Below, one piece after another: positions 56,582-64,000 of a stretch of DNA of 64,000 nucleotides. The notes under the pieces are model-generated. The model was not told the DNA's origin and made no database searches. It saw only the letters and a program-made list of their open reading frames with translations. Within the stretch, counting starts at the first letter, position 1, and the number at the start of each line of letters is the position of its first letter. The position numbers were made by a program, and so were the translations under genes. Location of the stretch: contig NZ_CP071953.1 in NCBI RefSeq assembly GCF_020084865.1, positions 124,001 through 188,000 on the forward strand, in the 5' to 3' direction. The DNA comes from Candidatus Kaistella beijingensis. Its GTDB lineage: Bacteria; Bacteroidota; Bacteroidia; Flavobacteriales; Weeksellaceae.

Positions 56582-57904
56582 CTAAAAGGAGTACATCACT
56601 CGCACCATTCCACGGAAATTCCCCACATCTTTGATGTTGTTTTCAGCTTTTCCATTGGCGTTTAAGTCGCCCCATTTTGCAGCGGTATATTCCAGTTCAG
56701 GTGAAATGCTGAATTTATTTTGTTTGAAATCTACTCTCGCAGAAGCTCTCCAAACATTATCTAAAATTCTCGTTCCGGAAACGCCTCTCATGTACAGATT
56801 TTTGAAACCAGAATCCACGCCTTCATTTTTCGTATATCCAAAGAAAACTCCAGGAGCGATTTTCGGATTAGCACTTGCCAAATCAACCCAGAAAGCCGAA
56901 GTTTTGGATGGTTTGTAGGATTCCTGACCGTTTGGTTCTGTATATCCTGCAAAACCTCCAAGCATTACCAAATGATGAAGATTCCCGCCAGAAATCCCAT
57001 AAAGTTTGGCAATGATTTTTTCGTTGGAATATTTAAAGTAAGCCAGGAAATTGGCAGAATTTACTTTTTCGTCTGAAGCCAAATTGTTGGATTCGATTAC
57101 AGGTTTCAATGATTGATATTCAGCAGCAATTCCTGCTACGATATTTTTATTTTTGTACTGAAATTGACCGTGGAAAGTAGGCATTGCAGAATTGAAAGTC
57201 GCACTGTTTGCCGAAGCACCTGTCGCGTTTGCAGTTTGAAACTCCCTGTCTTTATAAGCAACTGCGATAAAAGAAAGTTCGTTCGCTAATTTTTGTGAAA
57301 CCCTGATTTGTCCTGCCCAACCAAAAGGATTGAACAAAATTCCCGTGTTGAAATTGGCAACTCCAGGAAAAACCTCAGGTATAAAAGACGGATACCAAGT
57401 TTGTCCGAAAGTAACTGCCGTTTTTCCCCAATCCAAAGTTGCAGTTGCGTGACGAAGTCTTAAAAGTCCTGTACTTCCGCTTCCTGCCGAACTTTTGTTC
57501 AGTTCCGTATTTCCGAAAAAATCGGCTTCAATTTTTCCAGAAGCTTTTGCGCCCCAAACATCGGGACCTTTGAAATTGATTCCAACACGCGAAGTTATTG
57601 CCAAAAAGTTGCTTGCAGAAGCAGCGTTGATGTCTTTTCCATTGGCATCTAATTTTTCATCAAGCGGATACAGGTTTAAATTGTATTCTCTAGAATATGC
57701 TGATTGTCTGCTATCAAAGTTATATTCAGTTCGAACCCAGCCGTAAATTGATGCGTCCCATTCTTTTGTCTTTTTCTGTTCGGCTTCCAGTTTTTCAATT
57801 CTTTTCAGAAGATCTGCATTAGAAATAGAATCCTGCTGCGCAAAACTTAGGTTGAAAAGAAAAAGTGAAGAACTGATTCCTAATAAAATTCCAAATTTCT
57901 TCAT
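56582..57904 (-). CDS. Porin-like outer membrane protein with N-terminal coiled coil
   Basis: 440 residues. Signal peptide (FGILLGISSSLFLFNLSFAQ), then a short coiled coil (NADLLKRIEKLEAEQKKTKE, about residues 28-47) and a beta-barrel beginning DASIYGWVRTEYNFDSRQSA and ending FRGMVRVMYSF with terminal Phe. This plan, a trimerising coiled coil plus barrel, is that of DcaP-type porins. It probably lets small acids cross the outer membrane, feeding the transporter encoded next in the same direction. Confidence 0.8.
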   Translation of the reverse strand: MKKFGILLGISSSLFLFNLSFAQQDSISNADLLKRIEKLEAEQKKTKEWDASIYGWVRTEYNFDSRQSAYSREYNLNLYPLDEKLDANGKDINAASASNFLAITSRVGINFKGPDVWGAKASGKIEADFFGNTELNKSSAGSGSTGLLRLRHATATLDWGKTAVTFGQTWYPSFIPEVFPGVANFNTGILFNPFGWAGQIRVSQKLANELSFIAVAYKDREFQTANATGASANSATFNSAMPTFHGQFQYKNKNIVAGIAAEYQSLKPVIESNNLASDEKVNSANFLAYFKYSNEKIIAKLYGISGGNLHHLVMLGGFAGYTEPNGQESYKPSKTSAFWVDLASANPKIAPGVFFGYTKNEGVDSGFKNLYMRGVSGTRILDNVWRASARVDFKQNKFSISPELEYTAAKWGDLNANGKAENNIKDVGNFRGMVRVMYSF

Positions 57905-58153
57905 AGTTTGATAATTTTTAGTTCATTTTTTTACCGAAACGAAATTGAAAATAAAAATCTACTTGAAGAAATTTAATATATATTTGTGTTAATAATATAG
58001 AAGTTTGAAATATGTAGTCTGAAGACCGAAGAATTTTTGTGAAAAAAACAGGATTTTACTTTAAATCGAAGATGTTCATACCTAAATCAAACCTTTAATT
58101 CAATCGCTCAATCTGTAGCTTCCATCTTCCATCTTCGGACTTCCGACTCCCAA

Positions 58154-58570
58154 CTACTTCTTAAACCTTTCCCATTTAATCATCATGTATTTATCGCCAA
58201 ATTCAGTGATGATCAAACCTGAACCTTTAATGTTTTCCTCATTCTGCATGAATTCAATCAGCTCGTTTTGTTTAAAAACTTTGTAGGTAGTGTGAAATTC
58301 TGAATGCGGTGGTCTTTTGATGTTATACTTCTTTATCCATGAAGAAATGGTGACGTGGGAAACCCCGATGATCCGTTCTATTTCGCGAAAACTTAAACCT
58401 TCCAAATAGAGTTGAAGCGCTTTCGTGACAAAGTAGTCATCAATTTGCTTTCCTAATTTTTTCACCGTAAAATAATAATTGCAATCTTTACAAAGAAACC
58501 TTTGCCTTTCGTTGATGATCCCACTTTTTACAATGTTTTTCTGTTGACATTTTGGACAAGAATTAGGCAT
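58154..58570 (-). CDS. InsA-like zinc-ribbon and helix-turn-helix protein
   Basis: 138 residues. The zinc ribbon has Cys5, Cys8, Cys27 and Cys30 (CPKC and CKDC) as in the InsA part of IS1-type transposases. The helix-turn-helix follows (YLEGLSFREIERIIGVSHVT, ISSWIKKYNIKRPP). There is no InsB catalytic DDE domain after it and no terminal inverted repeats nearby, so it is probably a domesticated DNA-binding protein. It has a TATCTTTG promoter box at 58588-58595 and heads a run of same-strand genes, so it may regulate the porin and acid genes. Confidence 0.75.
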   Translation of the reverse strand: MPNSCPKCQQKNIVKSGIINERQRFLCKDCNYYFTVKKLGKQIDDYFVTKALQLYLEGLSFREIERIIGVSHVTISSWIKKYNIKRPPHSEFHTTYKVFKQNELIEFMQNEENIKGSGLIITEFGDKYMMIKWERFKK

Positions 58571-58587
58571 AACTATACTTTTTTAGC

Positions 58588-58595
58588 AAAGATAT
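58588..58595 (-). promoter_or_regulatory. TAnnTTTG element of the InsA-like gene
   Basis: TATCTTTG on the minus strand, 17 bases before the ATG at 58570. Confidence 0.55.
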
Positions 58596-58644
58596 ATTAA
58601 TTTAGCACAAATTTACTGTTAGAAATTAAAATTGTTCAAAATAT

Positions 58645-58674
58645 TTTGAAATTAAACTTATTTTTCTACCTTTG
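58645..58674 (+). promoter_or_regulatory. Promoter of the pyr operon
   Basis: TTTG (58645-58648), 18 bases and TACCTTTG (58667-58674). This fits the Bacteroidota promoter layout; the start point is expected at 58680 or so, at or just before the ATG of the leader ORF. Confidence 0.75.
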
Positions 58675-58680
58675 CAATCA

Positions 58681-58785
58681 ATGAAAATCAATCCTATTTT
58701 CTTTGATACTTTTGGAAGCGGATACGCCGACAATTATGATATTTATTATGAAACGAAGTCTTTTGGGCTTCGTTTTTTTTTGTAA
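58681..58785 (+). CDS. Leader peptide ORF of the pyr operon
   Basis: A 34-codon ORF ([20 protein letters not shown], then [14 protein letters not shown]) starts 6 bases after the TACCTTTG box, so its mRNA would be nearly leaderless. Its last third runs through the intrinsic terminator at 58751-58781 and its stop is just after the T run. The T-rich stretch 58695-58714 could be a pause site. In E. coli pyrBI, coupled translation of such a leader and UTP-sensitive pausing decide whether transcription passes the terminator. The analogy is inferred from layout, and translation of the ORF is not proven. Confidence 0.6.
   Translation: MKINPIFFDTFGSGYADNYDIYYETKSFGLRFFL
58751..58781 (+). terminator. 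Attenuator-like terminator inside the pyr leader
   Basis: A 10-bp stem (AAACGAAGTC with GGCTTCGTTT, one G-U pair) and a 5-base loop are followed by ten T. It lies 30 bases before the pyrB ATG and after the operon promoter, so read-through must be regulated. Confidence 0.85.
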
Positions 58786-58810
58786 TTTTAGGAGATTAAA
58801 TTCATCAGTT

Positions 58811-59701
58811 ATGATCAAATTATCCCGCATCAGCAAAGAAGAAATCGAGAAAATCCTCGACATGGCGCTCGATTTCGCTAATGGTAAAGTTTGTAAGGCA
58901 AAATCAGATATTTTTGTTTCCAACCTTTTTTTTGAAGACAGCACAAGAACGAGAGTTAGTTTTGAAGTTGCCGAAAGGAAGCTTGGACTTCACGTCATCC
59001 CGTTTGATGCACAAACAAGTTCGGTTAATAAAGGTGAAACATTATATGATACGATTAAGACAATAGAATCTATTGGAATTGATTTAGCTGTAATCCGCCA
59101 CAAAAAAGACCGGTATTATGACGAACTGATCGATGCGGATTTAGCACTAATCAACGCAGGAGACGGAATCGGACATCATCCAAGTCAGAGTTTGCTTGAT
59201 TTGATGACCATTAAGCAAGAGTTTGGAAAATTTGAGGGACTTACTGTCGGAATTATCGGCGACGTAAAACACAGTCGTGTTGCGAATTCTGATGCAGATG
59301 CTTTGAGAAGATTAGGCGCAAAAGTTTTCTTTTCAGGGCCTGAAGATTGGTTCGGACAGGGTGAAATGATGAACGGGACTTTCAGAAACTTTGACGATTT
59401 GATTCCTGAAGTAGATGTTTTAATGCTTTTGAGAATTCAGCATGAAAGACATCGTAATGAAATGCAAATTAGTGATTATCTAAACAAATACGGTTTAACG
59501 AAAGAACGTGAGCAACGAATGAAAAACGGCTCGATCATCATGCATCCCGCTCCAATAAACAGAGGAGTGGAAATTGACAGCGATTTGGTAGAATGCGGCC
59601 GCTCAAGAATTTTCAAACAAATGGAAAACGGAGTTTATGCGAGAATGGCGATTTTGAAGGATGCGCTTGAGAAAAAAGGCTTCGAGTTCGAGGAAAGGTA
59701 A
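58811..59701 (+). CDS. pyrB: Aspartate carbamoyltransferase catalytic subunit
   Basis: 296 residues from the ATG at 58811 ([20 protein letters not shown]). The carbamoyl phosphate loop is [13 protein letters not shown] (Ser44-Arg47 region); [14 protein letters not shown], the [14 protein letters not shown] stretch, [26 protein letters not shown] and [11 protein letters not shown] all match the family. It makes carbamoyl aspartate from carbamoyl phosphate and aspartate, the first committed step of UMP synthesis. No pyrI regulatory subunit is seen downstream; carA follows instead. Confidence 0.95.
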   Translation: MIKLSRISKEEIEKILDMALDFANGKVCKAKSDIFVSNLFFEDSTRTRVSFEVAERKLGLHVIPFDAQTSSVNKGETLYDTIKTIESIGIDLAVIRHKKDRYYDELIDADLALINAGDGIGHHPSQSLLDLMTIKQEFGKFEGLTVGIIGDVKHSRVANSDADALRRLGAKVFFSGPEDWFGQGEMMNGTFRNFDDLIPEVDVLMLLRIQHERHRNEMQISDYLNKYGLTKEREQRMKNGSIIMHPAPINRGVEIDSDLVECGRSRIFKQMENGVYARMAILKDALEKKGFEFEER

Positions 59702-59713
59702 ATTATTAAAATT

Positions 59714-59736
59714 TGGGCGTTTTGCCCATTTTTTTT
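59714..59736 (+). terminator. Weak terminator-like hairpin between pyrB and carA
   Basis: TGGGC/GCCCA with a GTTTT loop followed by eight T. It may reduce or set read-through from pyrB into carA. Confidence 0.6.
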
Positions 59737-59788
59737 GAGTAAAAATAAATCTACGGAGCTCGGTCATCCGACTTCCGACTTTAAAAAA

Positions 59789-60865
59789 ATGAAAAAGAAG
59801 TTAATATTAGAAACAGGCGAAGTTTTTCACGGTGAAGGTTTCGGAGCGAATTGGGAAACAGTAGGCGAAGTGGTTTTCAACACGGGAATGACGGGTTATC
59901 AAGAGCTGATTTCAGACCCATCATATTGCGGACAGATTGTTTGCATGACTTATCCGCTGATTGGAAATTACGGAGTCAACCGTGATGATTTTGAAAGCAT
60001 TGAACCTGCAATAAAAGGTTTGATTGTGAGAGAGTTGTGTGATTTTCCATCTAACTTTAGAAGTCAGATGACGATTGATGAACTTTTTAAAAAGAAAAAT
60101 CTTTCAGGAATTCAGGGAATTGATACCCGAAAACTCACGAGAATTCTCAGAAACAGAGGAGTTGTAAAGGGCAAAATCGTAGATGAAAATTCAAATGATG
60201 AGGAAGTTATCCGTCAAATAAAAACTTTTGAAATTCACACCAATCAGGTAGAGTCGGTTTCCACAAAAACGGCGTATGCTGCTCCGGGAAGAGGTTTCAA
60301 GGTAGTCTTGGTCGATTTTGGTTCCAAATTGGGAATTATTCGCGAACTTTCTCAAAGGGATTGTGACATTACCGTTGTCTCTCAAGACGTAACCGCCGAC
60401 GAAATTCTGATGATGAATCCAGATGGTGTGATGCTTTCCAACGGTCCCGGAAATCCAGAAGACGTAAAAGGAGCACAGGAAATGATTAATGGAATTCTTG
60501 GAAAAGTTCCCATTTTTGGGATTTGTCTTGGTCATCAGTTGATTGGTTTAGCGTGTGGCGCAAAAACTTTTAAATTGAAGTTCGGTCATCGTGGTGGAAA
60601 TCATCCGGTTTTAGACATCGCGAAAAATCGAGTGGAAATTACCGCGCAAAATCATGGTTATGCCATCGATTCCGAAAGTTTGAAAAACACAGATTTGGAA
60701 GAAACCCATATCGCTTTAAACGATAAAACAAACGAAGGTTTTAAGCATAAAATTCATCCTTGTTTCTCGGTTCAGTACCATCCGGAAGCAAGTCCGGGAC
60801 CGGAAGACGCGAATTATTTGTTTGATGAGTTTATTGAATTGATGGAAGAATTTAAACGAAAATAG
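59789..60865 (+). CDS. carA: Carbamoyl phosphate synthetase small subunit
   Basis: 358 residues from the ATG at 59789 (MKKKLILETGEVFHGEGFGA); upstream TTG/ATG-type starts fall in a word-repeat spacer and are rejected. The glutaminase domain has the triad Cys246 (GICLGHQ), His331 and Glu333 (YHPEASPG). The N-terminal domain includes EVVFNTGMTGYQELISDPSY and IVRELCDFPSNFRS. It releases ammonia from glutamine and passes it to CarB through a tunnel. Confidence 0.96.
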   Translation: MKKKLILETGEVFHGEGFGANWETVGEVVFNTGMTGYQELISDPSYCGQIVCMTYPLIGNYGVNRDDFESIEPAIKGLIVRELCDFPSNFRSQMTIDELFKKKNLSGIQGIDTRKLTRILRNRGVVKGKIVDENSNDEEVIRQIKTFEIHTNQVESVSTKTAYAAPGRGFKVVLVDFGSKLGIIRELSQRDCDITVVSQDVTADEILMMNPDGVMLSNGPGNPEDVKGAQEMINGILGKVPIFGICLGHQLIGLACGAKTFKLKFGHRGGNHPVLDIAKNRVEITAQNHGYAIDSESLKNTDLEETHIALNDKTNEGFKHKIHPCFSVQYHPEASPGPEDANYLFDEFIELMEEFKRK

Positions 60866-60957
60866 AAATTCAGAAATAAAAAGAGATGACTGAAATTTGG
60901 CATCCAATATCTAATATCAAGTATAGAGATTGCTTTGCAAACTCAAAATGAAATAAA

Positions 60958-63900
60958 ATGAAAAGAACAGACATAAAAACAATCCTCGTCATCGGATCGG
61001 GTCCCATCATTATCGGACAAGCTGCGGAATTCGATTATGCAGGAACTCAGGCGTGTTTGGCGCTTAAAGAAGAAGGTTACAAAGTAATTCTCATCAACTC
61101 GAATCCTGCCACAATCATGACCGATGTGGAAATTGCCGACAAAGTTTATATAGAACCGATTTCCCTTCCGTTTGTGAGCCACATTATCCGAAAAGAGCGT
61201 CCCGATGCACTTTTGCCGACTCTTGGTGGACAAACCGGCTTGAACATGGCGGTAGAATTGGAGAAATCAGGAATTTTGGCAGAATGCAAAGTCGAGGTTT
61301 TGGGAACTAAACTTTCGGCCATCAACAAAGCCGAAGACAGAGACCTTTTCCGTGAATTGATGAGGGAATTAAACGAACCCGTTCCAGAAAGTGATATCGT
61401 TCACACCGTGGAAGAAGCGATTAATTTTGCCAATAAAATCGGTTATCCAGTCATCGTTCGTCCCGCTTTTACAATGGGCGGAACAGGCGGTGGAATTGCA
61501 GATAACGAAACCCAACTTCAAGAAATAACAGATTTGGGATTAAAATATTCTCCTGTTACACAGTGTTTGATTGAGAAATCCATCGCAGGTTTCAAGGAAA
61601 TTGAATACGAAGTGATGCGCGACAAAAATGATAATGCGATTGTCGTGTGTAATATGGAAAACATCGATCCAGTTGGAGTTCACACCGGAGATTCAATTGT
61701 AGTTGCACCTTCGCAAACGCTTTCCGACCGAGAATATCAATTGTTGAGAAATGCTTCCTTAAAAATTATTCGTGTACTTGGAATTGAAGGCGGTTGCAAC
61801 GTTCAGTTGGCTTTAGATCCGCACTCTTTTGATTATTATATCATCGAAGTAAATCCAAGAGTTTCGCGTTCATCGGCTTTGGCGAGTAAAGCGACCGGTT
61901 ATCCGATTGCGAAAATTGCAGCAAAAATTGCGGTGGGTTTGACTTTGGATGAAATCATGAATCCCGTTACAGGAAAGACTTACGCATGTTTCGAGCCGGC
62001 TTTGGATTATGTGGTGACGAAATTCCCGAGATTTCCTTTCGATAAATTTGAAACCGCCGACAGACGACTTTCCACCCAAATGAAAGCAACGGGTGAAGTG
62101 ATGGCAATCGGCAGAAATTTTGAGGAATCTTTACAAAAAGCCATCCGTTCTTTGGAAACCGGATTGAGACATATTGGTTTAAAATCTAAACAGGCAGAAG
62201 CGTTAACCGACGAGGAAATTGAACGCAGAATTCGAGTTTGTGATGACGAAAGATTATTCATTATCGGAGACGCTTTACGACGAGGTTACGATTGGGAAAA
62301 AATAGTGGAGTGGAGCAAAATTGATAAATTCTTTATTTGGAAAATCAAGAAATTGATTGATTTCGAGAAGGTGATCGCAGAAAAGAAATTCGATGTAGAA
62401 ATTTTGATGAAAGCCAAAAAACTCGGATTCTCAGATTTAAGTATTGCCATTTTATGGAATTCAACCCAAAGGGAAATCTTCGAGTTCCGTAAAAACAGCG
62501 GAATCATGCCGGTTTACAAAATGGTCGATACTTGCGCCGCCGAATTTGAAAGCGAAACCCCTTATTTCTACGGAACTTACGAAGAGGAAAATGAAAGCAT
62601 CGTTTCCGACAAAGAAAAAATCATCGTTCTTGGTTCGGGTCCGATTCGTATCGGACAAGGTGTGGAGTTCGATTATGCCACGGTTCACTCAGTTTGGGCG
62701 ATTAAACAAATGGGTTACGAAGCGATTATCATCAACAATAATCCTGAAACGGTTTCCACCGATTTTTCGATTTCCGATAAATTATATTTCGAACCTTTGA
62801 CGGAAGAAGATGTAATGAACATTATCGAATTGGAAAAGCCAAAAGGCGTCGTGGTACAGTTTGGCGGACAAACCGCAATAAATTTAGCGGATAAATTGGC
62901 AAGTCATGGCATACAGATTTTAGGAACTTCTCTGGAAGATTTGGACCGAGCTGAAAACCGAAATAAATTTGAAGCGGCACTTCAGGAATTGGGAATTCCA
63001 CAACCTTTGGGAAAAACTTGTTTCACGAAAGAAGAAGCGTTGAAAATCGCGCAGGAAATAGGTTTCCCTGTTTTGGTTCGTCCGAGTTATGTTTTGGGAG
63101 GTAGAGCGATGGAGATTGTTTACGACGAAAAAGAACTCAATCATTACATGGAAAATGCGGTGAAAGAAAGTTCGGAACACCCGATTTTGATCGACCGATA
63201 TTTAACCGGAAAAGAAGTGGAAGTGGATGCGATTTCCGACGGAGAAACCGTGATTATTCCTGGAATTATGGAACATATCGAAAGAGCGGGAGTTCACTCC
63301 GGAGATTCCATCGCGGTTTATCCACCACAAAATATTACGCCGAAACAGATTGAAACTTTGGTGGATTATACGCAAAGATTAGCAAAAGGTCTGAACATCA
63401 TCGGTTTAATGAATATTCAATACGTTCTTTATGAAGGCGATGTTTACGTGATAGAAGTGAATCCGCGTTCTTCCAGAACGGTTCCTTTCCTTTCAAAAAT
63501 TACCGATGTTCCGATGGCGAATTTGGCAACGAAAGCGATTCTCGGACAAAAATTGAAAGATTTAGGATATCAAAACGGATTGGTTCCTGAAAAAGAGGGA
63601 ATTTACGTGAAAGTTCCGGTTTTCTCTTTCTCCAAATTAACGAGAGTGGATGTTTCACTCGGTCCTGAAATGAAATCGACGGGCGAAGTAATGGGGAAAG
63701 ATTCAACATTGGAAAAAGCACTTTATAAAGGAATGATTGGAGCAGGAAGAAAAGTTCCGCTTCATGGCGCAATTCTTTTTACAGTCGCCGATAAACACAA
63801 AGAAGAAGCATGTGAATTGGCGCGAAGATTTCAGGAAATCGGTTTCCGAATCTGGGCGACAGAAGGAACTGCAAAATATTTTGAGGAACACGGCGTAAAA

Positions 63901-64000
63901 ACCAAAATCGGATACAAAATCGAGGAAAATCCTGAAATCAACCTGATCGATTTAATTCAGAAAGGAAAAGTTCAATACATTGTCAACACCATGACCAAAG
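60958..64000 (+). CDS. carB: Carbamoyl phosphate synthetase large subunit, incomplete at window end
   Basis: The frame opens at ATG 60958 ([20 protein letters not shown]) and stays open to the window edge, giving about 1014 residues of roughly 1070. The two homologous halves are present: the first synthetase half with [20 protein letters not shown] and [19 protein letters not shown], the second with [19 protein letters not shown] and [19 protein letters not shown]. The MGS-like allosteric domain begins near residue 940 ([20 protein letters not shown]). It makes carbamoyl phosphate from bicarbonate, ammonia and ATP. A spacer of 92 bases separates it from carA. Confidence 0.97.
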   Translation, partial: MKRTDIKTILVIGSGPIIIGQAAEFDYAGTQACLALKEEGYKVILINSNPATIMTDVEIADKVYIEPISLPFVSHIIRKERPDALLPTLGGQTGLNMAVELEKSGILAECKVEVLGTKLSAINKAEDRDLFRELMRELNEPVPESDIVHTVEEAINFANKIGYPVIVRPAFTMGGTGGGIADNETQLQEITDLGLKYSPVTQCLIEKSIAGFKEIEYEVMRDKNDNAIVVCNMENIDPVGVHTGDSIVVAPSQTLSDREYQLLRNASLKIIRVLGIEGGCNVQLALDPHSFDYYIIEVNPRVSRSSALASKATGYPIAKIAAKIAVGLTLDEIMNPVTGKTYACFEPALDYVVTKFPRFPFDKFETADRRLSTQMKATGEVMAIGRNFEESLQKAIRSLETGLRHIGLKSKQAEALTDEEIERRIRVCDDERLFIIGDALRRGYDWEKIVEWSKIDKFFIWKIKKLIDFEKVIAEKKFDVEILMKAKKLGFSDLSIAILWNSTQREIFEFRKNSGIMPVYKMVDTCAAEFESETPYFYGTYEEENESIVSDKEKIIVLGSGPIRIGQGVEFDYATVHSVWAIKQMGYEAIIINNNPETVSTDFSISDKLYFEPLTEEDVMNIIELEKPKGVVVQFGGQTAINLADKLASHGIQILGTSLEDLDRAENRNKFEAALQELGIPQPLGKTCFTKEEALKIAQEIGFPVLVRPSYVLGGRAMEIVYDEKELNHYMENAVKESSEHPILIDRYLTGKEVEVDAISDGETVIIPGIMEHIERAGVHSGDSIAVYPPQNITPKQIETLVDYTQRLAKGLNIIGLMNIQYVLYEGDVYVIEVNPRSSRTVPFLSKITDVPMANLATKAILGQKLKDLGYQNGLVPEKEGIYVKVPVFSFSKLTRVDVSLGPEMKSTGEVMGKDSTLEKALYKGMIGAGRKVPLHGAILFTVADKHKEEACELARRFQEIGFRIWATEGTAKYFEEHGVKTKIGYKIEENPEINLIDLIQKGKVQYIVNTMTK

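Noticed and set aside
58154..58570. A complete IS1-type insertion sequence
   Set aside because: No InsB-type catalytic frame, terminal inverted repeats or target duplication around it.

Overview
The window is a stretch of low-GC chromosome from a Flavobacteriia member, most likely of the Chryseobacterium/Kaistella group. The clues are: a T9SS type B cargo protein with a gliding-motility C-terminal domain; promoters of the Bacteroidota form TAnnTTTG instead of the E. coli -10 box; no regular Shine-Dalgarno sequences; mevalonate-pathway and monomeric isocitrate dehydrogenase genes; and many Bacteroidota-type ECF sigma factor and small membrane protein pairs. No rRNA, CRISPR array, prophage or complete insertion sequence is visible. 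One tRNA-Arg is present.

Layout. 1-10.8 kb: end of a bifunctional nuclease gene, a nucleoside permease, an ECF sigma factor operon, a thiolase, a UMF1-type transporter, a broken small gene, then mevalonate kinase, a UbiA-family prenyltransferase and an RluB-type pseudouridine synthase. 10.9-16.7 kb: six tightly overlapping minus-strand genes encoding mostly membrane proteins, including two DUF4407-type proteins, a membrane-anchored transglutaminase-like protein and a DUF350-like protein. No known pathway explains this module and it is my best candidate for an undescribed system. 16.9-31.6 kb: isocitrate dehydrogenase, aldo/keto reductase, thiol peroxidase, a DUF763 protein, a row of small SRPBCC/DUF1801/VOC proteins, a second ECF sigma factor, a J-domain protein, glycine decarboxylase and a MazEF pair. 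31.6-45.6 kb: a frameshifted membrane protein, dGTPase, an SPFH protein, an Mpo1-like protein, an amino acid permease, a large T9SS cargo protein, a TPR protein and an outer membrane barrel.

45.7-58.6 kb: after tRNA-Arg come ten minus-strand genes. Nine of them (not the transaldolase-family aldolase) look like a short-chain acid utilisation region: porin, proton-coupled transporter, two small membrane proteins, an SSS-STAC histidine kinase of the CrbS/CbrA type, a lone receiver protein, two acyl-CoA synthetases (acetate and probably propionate), and an InsA-like DNA-binding protein at the head. 58.6-64 kb: a pyrB-carA-carB pyrimidine operon preceded by a short leader ORF that spans an intrinsic terminator, an arrangement like the E. 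coli pyrBI attenuator.

Three genes (7080-7446, 31593-32091, 54894-56491) are broken by single-base indels that can each be repaired to one continuous frame. Either they are young pseudogenes or the assembly has small indel errors. Intergenic regions carry several dispersed repeat families, and one family member has supplied the last residues and stop codon of the histidine kinase.
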